A stretch of 64,000 bases of DNA from JAIQFF01 sp963725615 (GTDB lineage Bacteria; Acidobacteriota; Terriglobia; Terriglobales; Acidobacteriaceae). This document shows positions 10,222-20,380 of this stretch, one piece after another. The position numbers and the translations under genes are program-made. The stretch spans positions 36,653 through 100,652 of the forward strand of contig CAVRZO010000005.1 in assembly GCA_963725615.1 (NCBI GenBank), given 5' to 3'. Positions within the stretch are counted from its first letter, which is position 1, and each line of letters begins with the position of its first letter. The notes beneath the pieces are model-generated. The model was not told the DNA's origin. It saw only the letters and a program-made list of their open reading frames with translations, and made no database searches.

Positions 10222-12205
10222 ATGTGCGGAATTAGCGGGTTGGCCAATTGCGGAGATAAAGAAATCCTGGCGCGCATGACGGCGATTCAGGCTCACCGCG
10301 GTCCGGACGACTCCGGCCTGTGGGAGCAGCGCTTTCCTGACGGCTCTTACTTTGCCCTGGGCAGCCGACGCCTTGCGATTCTCGATCTCTCTCCCGACGG
10401 CCACATGCCGATGAGCAATCCGCAGCGCACGTTGTGGATTACCTACAACGGCGAAATCTACAACTTCCGCGAATTGCGCCACGAGTTGCAAGCGAAGGGA
10501 TACCGCTTCGTCTCGGAAAGCGATACCGAAGTAGTGCTCCACCTCTATGAGGAAGAAGGCCCGGACTGCGTCAAGCGGCTGAACGGAATGTTCGCCTTCG
10601 CGATTTGCGATCTTCGCTCTGGTACTCCCAGTCTCTTCGTGGCGCGCGACCACTTCGGAGTGAAACCCTTCTACTACGCGCACCAGGGCGAGCGGTTTGC
10701 GTTCGCGTCCGAGATCAAGGCCCTGCTGCAAGTGCCCGGCATTGACGCCGAGCTCGATCCTGAAGCACTGCACCAGTATCTGACTTTCTTATGGGTGCCC
10801 GATCCTGGAACCATGTTCCGCGGAATTCAAAAGCTGCCCGCGGGCCACTACGGCGTATTCCGTGACGGCCAGCTCAAGCTTACGAAATATTGGGACCTGA
10901 CTTTTCCCTCTGCCGATGCTTCCTACGCAAAGTCGGAGGACGATCTGGCGGAAGAAATTCGGGAGCGATTCCGGCGTTCCGTAGAAAGCCAGATGATCAG
11001 CGACGTTCCGATTGGCGCCTTTCTCAGCGCCGGTCTGGATTCGTCCAGCATCGTCGCCATGATGTCGCAAGCCAGCCAGCAGCCGGTGCGCACTTATACC
11101 ATCACGTTTCCGGACAAGTACCGCGTCGGTGAAAATGCGCTTGACGATCCCGACGTTGCCACTCGCCTGGCGCGCCGATTGGGATGTGAGAACCAGCGCA
11201 TCGTGGTCGAGCCCGATGTGGCCGAGCTGCTGCCCCGACTCACGTGGCACATGGACGAGCCTACCGCCGACCCCGCCATCATTCCTGCCTACCTGGTCTG
11301 CCGCGAGGCGCGAAAGCAGGCGACGGTCCTGCTCTCCGGCGTAGGCGGCGACGAGCTTTTTGCGGGATACCGCAAGCACTCCGCGCACTACTGGGCCGAG
11401 GCCTATCAGCGTGTTCCCGCTGCGGCGCGCGGTCTGATTGCCGGAACGGTTGCGGGTCTTCCCAACTTTCGCGGCACATCGGTGAAGGGAAGCATGCGCC
11501 TGATGAAGAAAATGACGCGCAGCGCATCGCTCTCGCCGGTGGAGCGCTTCATGATGAATTGCACTTATCTGGACGCCGAGCAGAAGACTTCGCTTTACGC
11601 GCCAGCATTCGGGCGAGAGATTTTCGGGTCCGATCCTGCCGTTCGTCACCGCGCCGGTTTCGCGCAGGTGGAGGGATCGGATTTCCTGAACCAGATGCTC
11701 TATCTCGATACCAAGATTTTCATGGCGAGCTTGAACCTCAACTACAACGACAAGATGAGCATGGCTTCGTCGGTCGAGGTTCGGGTGCCGTTTCTGGACC
11801 GCGAACTGGCCGAGTTCGTCGCCTGGAATGTTCCGCCAAGGCTGAAGCTCAAGGGATTTTTCCGCCCCACCACCAAGTACATTTTCCGCCAGGCGATGAA
11901 AGATGTCCTTGCCCCGTGAAGTGTTATCGCAACCGAAGGCTGGTTTTGCGGCGCCGATTGATTACTGGTTAGCCAATGACCTGAAAGAGATGACCGATGA
12001 CCTGCTCTCCGAGTCGCGTATTCGCGAACGTGGCCTGTTCCGTCCCGAGGCCGTCCGCGGGTTCGTGGATCAGCATCGCCGCGGCACACAGGATTGGTCG
12101 ATGCAGATTTGGCAATTCCTTACACTTGAACTCTGGATGCAAACCTTCCTCGACGGCAGCGCGCCGCACATGATGACAGACCTGGCCGGCCGCGCCACCG
12201 CATGA
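10222..12205 (+). CDS. asparagine synthase (glutamine-hydrolysing)-like amidotransferase, paralogue, frameshifted
   Basis: This is a second AsnB-like enzyme of about 660 residues. MCGISGLAN puts the nucleophile at Cys2; AHRGPDDSG and YNGEIYNFRELRHEL form the glutaminase domain. The synthetase loop reads LSAGLDSSS near residue 270, so the usual second residue of the SGG loop is Ala instead of Gly. LLSGVGGDELFAGYRKH follows. A one-base insertion in the TTGCCCCG run near 11910 stops the first frame at DVLAP. The continuation PREVLSQPKAGFAAPIDYW and the C-terminal QDWSMQIWQFLTLELWMQ restore a full-length protein. It lies between the GT2 gene and the carbamoyltransferase, which supports a role in glycan modification rather than housekeeping asparagine synthesis. 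Confidence 0.8.
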
Positions 12206-12233
12206 CAGGAATCCTGGAAAAATCAAACGCTGC

Positions 12234-13968
12234 ATGCTGATCCTCGGTCTCAACATGTTTCACGCGGACGCCTCCGCTGCCATCGTGCAGGATGGAGAAG
12301 TCGTGTTCGCGATTGCCGAAGAACGCCTCAACCGGGTGAAACACTACGCGGGATTTCCCGCGTTGGCGGTCAAGGCTTGTCTGGACGCGGTGGGCGCGCG
12401 CATCACCGATGTGGATCACGTGGCCGTGGGGCAGGACAGCGATGCCAACCTGGCGAAGAAAGTGCAGTATGCGCTGGCGAATCCCGCGAAGATTCTGAAT
12501 TTTATCCGCCTGCGCCAGCGCAAGGAGGCCATGCGAGATGTGCGGTCGCTGCTGGCCAAAGCGCTCGATCGTCGATCCGAAAGAGCTTCGCTTTCAGGAG
12601 CATCACCTCGAGCACCACATCGCTCACATCGCCAGCGCCTACTACTGCTCGCCCTGGGAGAAGGCGGCTGGCTTCAGTTATGACGGCTCCGGCGATTTTG
12701 TTTCCACCATGATGGCGCTCTGCGAAGGCAATGAAATCAAAGTGCTGGAGCGTGTCTTTCTGCCGCATTCGCTGGGCAGCTTCTACACCATGATCTGCGA
12801 GTTCATCGGCTACAAGAAATACGGCGATGAAGGCAAGGTGATGGGACTTGCGCCCTACGGGAAGGACACCTACTGCGAGCAGGTTCGCGAAATTATTCAA
12901 CTTAGCGATTCTGCTTTTCGCCTTGACCTGGACTACTTCATGCCTCTGGGCAGCAATCAGGGCATGCAGATTCAGGCTGACGGAACGGTTCGGCTGGCAC
13001 GGCATTTTTCTGATCGCATGGTGCAGCTTTTCGGCGAGCCGCGTGAGCCTCACGCTGAAATCACGCAGCGCGACATGGATCTCGCCTACGCCATGCAGCA
13101 TCGTTTCGAGGAAGTTTTCTTTCATCTGCTGAAGCAGCTGCACCAGCGTGTGCCTTCCGAAGATTTGGTCATGGCTGGGGGCTGCGCGCTGAACAGCGTG
13201 GCCAACGGGAAACTCTTTCAGCAAACCCCATTTCGGCGGACCTGGATCCAGCCTGCGGCCGGAGATGAAGGACTGGCCATTGGCGCGGCGTTACACACCT
13301 ATCACTCAACGTTGCGGCAGCCGCGCCGTTACCAGATGAAGAATTCGTACCTGGGCCCGGAGTTTTCTGACTCGCGTATCGAATCGGACCTCAAGCAGGC
13401 AAATTTAAGCTATCGCAAGCTGGAACGGGAAGCGCTGCTCGACGCTGTGGCGGAACAGATTGCCGCAGGGAAGGTTGTGGGCTGGTTTCAGGGACGGATG
13501 GAATGGGGGCCGCGGGCGCTGGGCAATCGTTCGATCGTGGCCCATCCCGGGCTGCCGGACATGAAAGACGTGCTCAACGCGCGCATCAAGCATCGCGAGT
13601 GGTTCCGTCCGTTTGCGCCTTCGATTCTGGTGGAGCGACAAAGTGAGTATTTCGAGTACGACCATCCTTCGCCGTTCATGCTTCATGTGTATAAGATTCG
13701 TCCCGAGAAGCGAGCGCAGCTTTGCGCGGTCAATCACGTGGATGACACGGGCCGGCTGCAGACTGTCAGCCGCGAGGAAAACCCGCTGTATTACGATCTG
13801 ATACGGGCGTTTGAACGCAGGACGGGGATTCCCGTCATTCTGAATACCAGCTTCAACGAGAATGAGCCAATCGTTTGTGCCCCGGAAGAGGCGATCGATT
13901 GCTTCAAGCGTACCCGCATGGACGTGCTGGCGCTCGGCCCATACCTAGTCCTCAGAACTGAGAACTGA
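12234..13968 (+). CDS. NodU/CmcH-family O-carbamoyltransferase, frameshifted
   Basis: This is a carbamoyltransferase of about 578 residues that would transfer carbamoyl from carbamoyl phosphate via carbamoyl-AMP to a hydroxyl of a sugar. The ASKHA-type N-domain has LGLNMFHADASAAIV and FAIAEERLNRVKH. A frameshift near 12565 leads to KELRFQEHHLEHHIAHIASA (metal-binding His cluster) and GFSYDGSGDF. YGDEGKVMGLAPYG, AGGCALNSVANGK and WGPRALGNRSI are family motifs, and the C-terminal YrdC-like region has GIPVILNTSFNENEPIV. Carbamoylation of a polysaccharide is an inference from the neighbours (two amidotransferases, a C5-epimerase and glycosyltransferases). Confidence 0.82.
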
Positions 13969-13979
13969 GAACTGAGAAC
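13954..13979. repeat. short tandem repeat, 7-base unit AGAACTG, about 3.7 copies
   Basis: The unit AGAACTG is repeated head to tail across the carbamoyltransferase stop codon (13966-13968). The repeat encodes the last residues, so copy-number change would alter the C-terminal residues and the stop position. Confidence 0.75.
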
Positions 13980-14058
13980 AAATAACTGACCACAGGATTT
14001 TGAAAAATCCTTACGTTCGGCGCTAGGCCTCGCAACACTCAACGCTTCACACGGAAAC

Positions 14059-15153
14059 ATGGCTGCACACGACTCATCTCCGCCGGCCCGACCGAATCTT
14101 CTGAATGTGGTCCCGGTCGCTGTATTTCCACGTTTGAGGGCTCTGGCCTGGCGCGATGATTGGCTTTATGCATCCCGCGGCTACTCTTTGTTGCGGGCAA
14201 GGATGAAGCTGACCTCAGACCCCATCGAGTGGCAGCCCGTGGCCCGCTATGTTCCCGCGTGGTGGAGAAATCTGAGCGCATCGTCGCGGCTTACCTTCCG
14301 TTTGTTTCGCGATGGTTTTCATGCGCTGGCGACGCTTGCCTCCGGGCACCTGGTCGCGGCGGTGCCTGGCGCGATTCTTACTGTTGCTCCCGGGGAAAGT
14401 GAGTTCAAGGTTTCTCACCGCGTGCTGCGTGGAACGCGGCCCTTACATTTTGCCTCTACACCGGACGACCACGTCTTCTGGGGCGAGTACTTCGACAATC
14501 CGGCTCGTGAGGAGGTGCACATTTACGCCTCCACCGACCGGGGTTCTACGTGGGACGTTGCCTACACTTTCCTCCACGGTGCGGTTCGGCATGTACACAA
14601 CATCGTTTACGACGAGTGGGCCAACTGCCTCTGGGTGCTTACCGGGGACAACGGTTCCGAGTGTCGCATTCTGCGTGTCTCCTGCGATTTCAAGAACGTG
14701 GATGTAATTCTCTCCGGCCATCAGCAGGCGCGCGCCGTAGCGTTGGTGCCCACCCCGGATGGACTGTATTTTTCTTCCGATACGCCGCTCGAATCGAACC
14801 ACGTGTACCGTCTCGAGCGCGGCGGAACCCTCACTGAACTCGCACCATTGACCAGTTCCTCCATCTATGGATGCCGCGCCGGCCGCGGAATTTTCTTTTC
14901 CACCATGGTCGAGCCCAGCCCGGCGAATCCGGATTCCTACGTCCGACTTTTCGGCAGTCTTGACGGCTCTCACTGGCGTGACCTGATGCAGTGGAAAAAA
15001 GATGTCTGGCCGATGTCGCTCTTCCAGTATGGCAACGCTGTTCTGCCTGATGGGCGCAACGCCACAGAATTTCTGGCGCTGACTACGGTCGCGGTTGATG
15101 GCGACGATCTCAAGACCTCGATTTGGCGTGTCCTTCCCGCGAGCGTGCTATAG
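14059..15153 (+). CDS. Asp-box (BNR/sialidase-like) propeller protein, function unknown
   Basis: This intact 364-residue protein has repeating beta-rich segments. At least one clear Asp-box, YASTDRGSTWD, lies near residue 160, and the divergent copy FGSLDGSHWRDL is near residue 300. It also has VHNIVYDEWANCLWVLTGDNG, a conserved-looking propeller blade edge. No signal peptide is visible, so it is probably cytoplasmic or exported by another route. It ends 33 bases before the C5-epimerase start, suggesting a functional pair. Asp-box propellers can be sialidases or merely binding scaffolds; I see no assured catalytic triad and do not assign an activity. Confidence 0.7.
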   Translation: MAAHDSSPPARPNLLNVVPVAVFPRLRALAWRDDWLYASRGYSLLRARMKLTSDPIEWQPVARYVPAWWRNLSASSRLTFRLFRDGFHALATLASGHLVAAVPGAILTVAPGESEFKVSHRVLRGTRPLHFASTPDDHVFWGEYFDNPAREEVHIYASTDRGSTWDVAYTFLHGAVRHVHNIVYDEWANCLWVLTGDNGSECRILRVSCDFKNVDVILSGHQQARAVALVPTPDGLYFSSDTPLESNHVYRLERGGTLTELAPLTSSSIYGCRAGRGIFFSTMVEPSPANPDSYVRLFGSLDGSHWRDLMQWKKDVWPMSLFQYGNAVLPDGRNATEFLALTTVAVDGDDLKTSIWRVLPASVL

Positions 15154-15185
15154 TTCGGAAAACCAGCGCAATTTGCGTTTTTCCT

Positions 15186-16167
15186 ATGTCCGTTGCGGCT
15201 CGTCTGAACTACTACCGTCGCATTTCGAGCGCCTACTTGTTGCCGGGGAAGAGCCAGCTTACTTTCTGGCATGACCAGCCGCAGGTGAACTCCGACGCAT
15301 CGGTCGGCCAACTTGGCGAATACTACATGCCCTTCGTCGAGAAGGCGGGCTACGCCGGACCGCACGATGCCGATGGCATTCCGCTGCTCAACTACCACGG
15401 CAACATCGGCCTGCAGTACAACCCCATCGCGATTGCGCAGTGGGGATTGGGAAACTTCAATCTTTTTCTGCGCTCGAAAGATGAGGAGCACAAACGGAAG
15501 TCTCTGGCCGCGGCCGACTGGCTGGTGAAACATCTGGAACCGAATGCCTTCGGCGTCCCGGTCTGGAATCACCTTTTTGACTGGGAGTACCGCACGCCAT
15601 TGAAAGCGCCGTGGTATTCCGGGCTCGCGCAGGGGCAGGGAATTTCTTTGCTGGTGCGAGTCGCCCAGGAGACGGGCAGGTCTGATTATCTCGAGGCTGC
15701 CACTCGGGCCTTCACCAGTTTCTCGAAGTCGACTCAGGAAGGTGGAGTGGTTTTTACCGACGAACGCGGTGACATCTGGTTCGAAGAGTACATCGTTTCG
15801 CCGCCAACCCATATCTTGAATGGCTTCATCTGGGCCGCATGGGGCGTATACGACTTCTTTCTCGCCACAAAGGAGAAAGCCGCGCAGGAATTGTTCAACC
15901 GGGCGGTCGAGACTCTGCGCAGGAATCTCGATCGCTACGACCTTGGATTCTGGTCGCTCTACGAGTTGTCGGGTACGCGCTTGCCCATGGTGGCCAGCCC
16001 TTTTTATCACCAGTTGCACGTCACGCAGTTGCGCCTGATGCACCGGCTGACCGGCAGATGACGTGTTTTCCCAATACGCCGACCGCTGGGCGACATACGC
16101 CCGCAGCCGGACCAAGCGGACTCGCGCCCTGTGCTACAAGGGCGCTTTCAAGCTTTGCTATTACTAG
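15186..16167 (+). CDS. D-glucuronyl C5-epimerase family protein, frameshifted near its 3' end
   Basis: This is a protein of about 326 residues of the heparosan glucuronyl C5-epimerase C-terminal family, which inverts C5 of D-glucuronate residues to L-iduronate in polysaccharides. Supporting motifs are NYHGNIGLQYNPIAIAQWGL, GLAQGQGISLLVRVAQETG and PPTHILNGFIWAAWGVYDFF, followed by DLGFWSLYE. ATG 15186 (MSVAARLNYYRRISSAYLL) is chosen, since the longer frame from 15123 overlaps the previous gene. The frame stops at LTGR (16061), but a one-base shift continues as DVFSQYADRWATYARS and ends KGAFKLCYY with TAG at 16165-16167, as in homologues. The next gene starts 7 bases later. Confidence 0.8.
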
Positions 16168-16173
16168 GGACCC

Positions 16174-17438
16174 GTGAAGATCCTCTACGTCTCACAATAT
16201 TTTCCGCCGGAGATGGGCGCGCCCGCCGCCCGGGTCGCTGAACTGTCACGCTACTGGGCGCAGGATCGTCACGAAGTTACGGTGCTGACGGGATTTCCCA
16301 ATCATCCTACGGGCATTGTGCCCGCCGAGTACCGCCGTAAATTCCGACGTCTCGTCGCGCGCGAAAAGATTAATGGGGTGAACGTTGTCCGCACCTGGCT
16401 GTTGCCGTTTCCCAATCGCAGGACATACGAGCGCATGTTGAACTACAGCTCATTTTGCCTTTCGGCGGCCGCCACGGGATTGTTCACCGAACGCCCGGAC
16501 GTTGTGATCGCCAGCTCTCCGCAGTTGCTGGTCGGCCTTGTCGGGCTGGTGGCTGGCGCGGTGCAAGCGGGCGCGTTTCGTCTTCGAGGTCCGAGATCTG
16601 TGGCCGGAGTCGCTTGGCCGCAGTAGGCGTGGGGAGCGCCGATTCGCTGGTGTATCGCTCACTGGCCCGGATTGCTGGATTTCTGTACCGCAACTCCGAC
16701 CACATCGTCGTCGTGACTCCCGCGTTCAAGGAATATCTGGTGCAGCACTGGCGGGTCGCGTCGGAGAAGATTTCGGTGGTAGAGAACGGAGTCGAGGCGG
16801 AGCTGTTCAGTCCGAGGACGGAGAGCGCACTGCGATCTGAACTGGGTGCGGACGGAAAATTTGTCGTCTCCTACATCGGCACCATGGGCAACGCTCACGG
16901 TTTGGAGACTCTGGTCGAGGCCGCAGCGCAATTGCAGAATTCGGCGCCCAACATCTTGTTCGTGCTGGTGGGAGAAGGCGCGGAGAAGGAGCAACTGGTT
17001 TCCCTGGTGCGGTCGCGCGGCCTGACCAACCTGCGCTTCGTGGATCAGCAATCGCGGGAGAAGATCCCGGCCTATATTTGCGCCTCGGACGCTTGCTTGG
17101 TTCTGCTCAAGAAGAACGAAATATTCAAGACCGTCATTCCCAGCAAAATGCTGGAGTTCATGTCTTGCGCTCGTCCGGTGATTCTTGGGGTGGAGGGTCA
17201 GGCGCGGAAGATTCTTGAGGAGGCGCGAGCGGGAATTTGCATCGAGCCGGGAAATCCATCGGAACTGGCGCAGGCCGTGTTGCATCTCGCCGGGGATGAA
17301 CAACTCCGCGAAACGCTAGGCCGCAACGGGCGCCGCCATGTGCTGCAGCATTTCTCGCGCCGGCAAACTGCGATGGCATACCTCGACGTACTGCACGCTC
17401 TCATGGGGGAAGAGAAGCCGCAGGCCGCCGCTGCCTGA
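16174..17438 (+). CDS. GT4 family glycosyltransferase (WcaI/WbuB-like), frameshifted twice
   Basis: This is a GT-B glycosyltransferase of about 420 residues. The N-terminal Rossmann domain begins MKILYVSQYFPPEMGAPAAR and has VLTGFPNHPTG, a signature of WbuB/WcaI-like enzymes. Frameshifts near 16550 (into GWWLARCKRARFVFEVRDLW) and near 16612 (into AAVGVGSADSLVYR) must be bridged. The donor-binding domain has VVSYIGTMGNAHGLETLVEA, VLVGEGAEKEQL and IPSKMLEFMSCARPVI. It is the last gene of the plus-strand series and converges on the Wza-type gene with 17 bases between the stops. Confidence 0.8.
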
Positions 17439-17455
17439 ATCTGAACGACGAATAT

Positions 17456-18487
17456 TTAGTGGATAGCCACGATGGTGGCCGCGTTCGCGGCCTGCATGCC
17501 AACCTCGACGGTGCGGGCAGCGAATGCTTTGGCGGCACTGCTGGGGACAAACAGGATGTCGTCTGCCTTCAGGGGCATGTCCGCGACCTTGGCCTGCAGC
17601 ATTTTTTTCAGCTCAACCGGCGTCAGGGTCATTCCGTCCGGCCCCTTGCGGATGATCTTGACGTCATTCATCTTGGCGAAACGAGTCGTCCCTCCCGCCA
17701 GCGCGATCACTTTCAACACGGTCAGATTTTCGCTGTCCATCAGGAATCCGCTGGGCCGGCCTACTTCTCCCACCACGTAGACGACATCCGCCTTGTGTAC
17801 CAGGATCGTATCGCCGGGAGAAACCGGGATATTGCTGGCCGGATTGTCAGCCCGCTTCCGGCTCAAAGGCACAGTCACCGGCTTGTCGGACTGGTTGCGA
17901 TGGGTGACGGTAATGCTCTGGCCGGCGCTGGCGGTAAAACCGCCCGCCGTAGAAATTAGGTCGAGCAAGCGCGGTTCGCCAATCACCGGATACACGCCGG
18001 GCCTGGCAACTTCGCCCAGCAGACTTACGCCTTGGGAAGCGGATTGATCAACGTTCAACGTCACATGCGGATTCTTTACGAATCCTCCGTCGGACAGGCG
18101 CTTCTCGATCAAGGCCTGGGCTTCTTCGACGGTGAGGCCCGCCAGATGGACATAGTCGACCAGCGGCAGGTACACGTCGCCATTCGTTCCCAACCGGCTT
18201 TTGGTGGTCAGTTCGGGCACATTGTAGACACTCACTTCGAGCAGGTCCCCAACGCCCAGTTTGGGGGACGGGCCGGTTGCATCGGCTGCCGGAGGCATTT
18301 CAGGTTGATCGGGTGCGGGTACGGCCGATGGAAAAACCTGTCCCGCCGGCTTCTCCGCGGCTTTTGGTAGTTGATTTTGCGCGGAACCTCTCACACCAAG
18401 TGACAGAGTCAGAAAAAAGATAACCACGACGTATGGCAGCCCGGTCAGAATCCTGGGGAAAGACGGCATCTCTGGACCTCTTGGCAT
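17456..18487 (-). CDS. polysaccharide export protein, Wza/GfcE type, SLBB domains
   Basis: This intact 343-residue envelope protein has an N-terminal signal-like helix (YVVVIFFLTLSLGVRGSAQ), a Pro-rich spacer, the poly-export domain KLGVGDLLEVSVYNVPELT (about residues 75-170), then SLBB modules beginning VSLLGEVARPGVYPV and VVYVVGEVGRPSGFL. Such proteins form the outer-membrane or periplasmic secretion channel of Wzx/Wzy-type EPS. No lipobox cysteine is seen, unlike E. coli Wza. Met 7 (18469), preceded by an AGAGG stretch, is an alternative start. It is divergent from the WecA-like gene, and the two share a 303-base intergenic region. Confidence 0.85.
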   Translation of the reverse strand: MPRGPEMPSFPRILTGLPYVVVIFFLTLSLGVRGSAQNQLPKAAEKPAGQVFPSAVPAPDQPEMPPAADATGPSPKLGVGDLLEVSVYNVPELTTKSRLGTNGDVYLPLVDYVHLAGLTVEEAQALIEKRLSDGGFVKNPHVTLNVDQSASQGVSLLGEVARPGVYPVIGEPRLLDLISTAGGFTASAGQSITVTHRNQSDKPVTVPLSRKRADNPASNIPVSPGDTILVHKADVVYVVGEVGRPSGFLMDSENLTVLKVIALAGGTTRFAKMNDVKIIRKGPDGMTLTPVELKKMLQAKVADMPLKADDILFVPSSAAKAFAARTVEVGMQAANAATIVAIH

Positions 18488-18790
18488 GGGGACGAGAATT
18501 GAAGTCTAGCACAGCCGCACGGCGCGGAATCACTGCAAACCACGTGGTTCGTGGCGATTCAAAAAGGGAAGGGCCGTGTTGACGTTTTCCACAACTATGT
18601 CCAAATGGCGGTTGCGGCCTAAATTTTCCCGCTGCTATAGTGCAAACAAGTAGCCACAAAACACAGAGAGTTTGTTTCTGCGGCAAGTGATGTTGGCCGT
18701 GTGCGTCCGCTTTTGCGGAATCGACGCGAACATGGCTGACACAGAGCATTTGTTTTCGAGATTGCAGACAGTGGGCCCGAGGGGGATCGG
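18488..18790. other. intergenic region between divergent EPS genes
   Basis: This 303-base gap holds no supportable gene. It must contain the promoters of the Wza-type gene (minus) and the WecA-like gene (plus). One candidate plus-strand promoter is listed separately; no operator palindrome or riboswitch was recognised. Confidence 0.5.
18612..18641 (+). promoter_or_regulatory. candidate sigma70-type promoter for the WecA-like gene
   Basis: TTGCGG at 18612-18617 and TATAGT at 18636-18641 are separated by 18 bases and lie about 150 bases upstream of the WecA-like start. This is a match by eye only, and acidobacterial promoter rules are not well known. Confidence 0.3.
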
Positions 18791-20357
18791 TTGACGCTTT
18801 TCTACCTGGGAATCTTTGCGGCCTCGGTGTTGGCTTCGTTTGTCCTGACCCGGTACATACGCGATTTCGCTACCGCTCATGGCTGGGTAGCGGGGCCAGG
18901 CCTGGAGCGGCACTTGCACAAGCGGCCGCTTCCCCGTCTGGGTGGTGTAGCTATTTTCCTGGCGTTCCTCTTCAGCATTGGAATTGCCGGGCTGGTCGGT
19001 TGGTGGGTTCCTCGCCTTAGCCTCGGGTTTTCGTTCAAGGCGGTTCTTACCATTCTCATTCCCGGCTCTCTGATTTTTCTGCTGGGCCTGTACGACGACC
19101 TGCATCCGGTGGGGCCGTACTTCAAGTTTCTGGTCCAGGTGCTGGCCGGCGCCATTCTGTTTGCGGGCGGACTTCGCATTCTCGACCTTCCGGTCCTGTT
19201 CAGCGGATACCATTTTTCGTGGTTTGTCAGCTTGCCGCTCACGATTCTATGGGTTCTCGGCATCACCAATGCCTTCAACCTGATTGATGGACTGGATGGA
19301 CTGGCCGCTGGCTCCGCGCTGTTCTCCACCCTGGTCGTCTTCGTGGTCGCGCTCTTCAGCCATTCTTCGTTCGTTTCGGTCATGACGCTGGTGCTGGCCG
19401 GCGCTATCCTGGGCTTTCTCCGCTACAACTTCAATCCCGCGACCATTTTTCTGGGAGACTGCGGCAGCCTGTTCGTGGGTTTCATGCTCAGCGCGCTGGC
19501 GCTGCAAGGCATGCAGAAGTCGCCGACCATCGTGGCCGTCGCCATTCCTGTGGTTTCGTTCGGGCTGCCTATTCTGGAGACGGCTCTTTCGGTGGCGCGG
19601 CGTCTCATCAGCGGCCGGCCGGTATTTACCGGAGACCGCGAGCACATCCATCACAAACTTCTGCAGCGCGGGCTTTCGCAGCGGCAGGTGGTGACGCGTC
19701 CTTTACGGCGTCTCCGCGATCTTTGCCATGCTCAGTCTGTTCCTGCTCTGGCCCACGGGCAGCACGTTGGGCTTGGTGCTGGCGGTGCTGGGTATCGGGA
19801 TATGGATGGGCGTGCAGCACCTGAACTATCTGGAATTCGGAGAACTCCGCCGCGTTGCCCAGCGCGCTCTGGAGCAGCGGCTTATTTTCATCAACAACCT
19901 GGCAATTCGCCGGGCCACTGAAGAGCTTCGAGTGGCTTCCGATTTCGAGCAGCTCTGCCGGATTCTCGAAGCCGCATTCAACAGCAATGACTTCGATGCT
20001 TTTGAACTGCGGCTGCTGCGGCCCGCGGACGGGCTGGCTGACCCTCAAGTTCTCCAGATCGTCTCCGATGAAAAAGTGGACTTCCGCTGGAAGAGGCCGG
20101 GCAGCCGCTTCAGCAAGGAAACAATTCCCGCGTGGAGTCTGGCGCTCGGCCTGGTCGCGGCCAACAATCACCGGCGCGGTTCCCTCATCCTGCACCGGCT
20201 CTATGGCGGTGGCGATCTACAGCTCGACGTAAATCTTCTGACCTCGGTCTTCCCCGAGGCCCTGGCCGACGCGTTGGAGAGGATTGAAGATCACGCACTC
20301 GAAGTCGCTGCCTCGCAAGAGGAGCAGGCTCCGGTTGTGGAAGCTCGCGCCAGCTAG
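18791..20357 (+). CDS. WecA/MraY-like polyprenyl-phosphate sugar-1-phosphate transferase with C-terminal extension, frameshifted
   Basis: This integral membrane enzyme would start glycan synthesis by moving a GlcNAc-1-P type group from UDP-sugar to undecaprenyl phosphate. About ten helices are seen, with the signature RPLPRLGGVAIF, the catalytic loop NAFNLIDGLDGLAAG, FNPATIFLGDCGS and the cytoplasmic His motif GDREHIHHKLLQRG. The start is probably TTG 18791 after a GGGGGATCGG purine stretch. A frameshift near 19700 separates the last helices (LLWPTGSTLGLVLAVLGIGI). After them lies an extra soluble domain of about 170 residues starting EFGELRRVAQRALEQRL, not present in E. coli WecA and weakly GAF-like in its helix/strand pattern. 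The total is about 522 residues. Confidence 0.8.
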
Positions 20358-20380
20358 CTCAAGCAGCGGGTAGGAAGCAA

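Noticed and set aside
10789..11649. Minus-strand open frame of 286 codons inside the second asparagine synthase
   Set aside because: It lies wholly opposite conserved synthetase motifs and its residues show no domain.
7182..12205. Exosortase/PEP-CTERM system suggested by AsnB-like genes
   Set aside because: No exosortase-like membrane protein and no PEP-CTERM tail was found in the window.
13954..13979. Tandem AGAACTG repeat as a possible CRISPR or recombination site
   Set aside because: Units are 7 bases with no spacers; it is a simple microsatellite-like repeat.
14970..16115. Long minus-strand open frame (381 codons) opposite the C5-epimerase
   Set aside because: It is a GC-driven shadow of a recognised gene and has no family motifs, and the plus-strand gene has clear ones.
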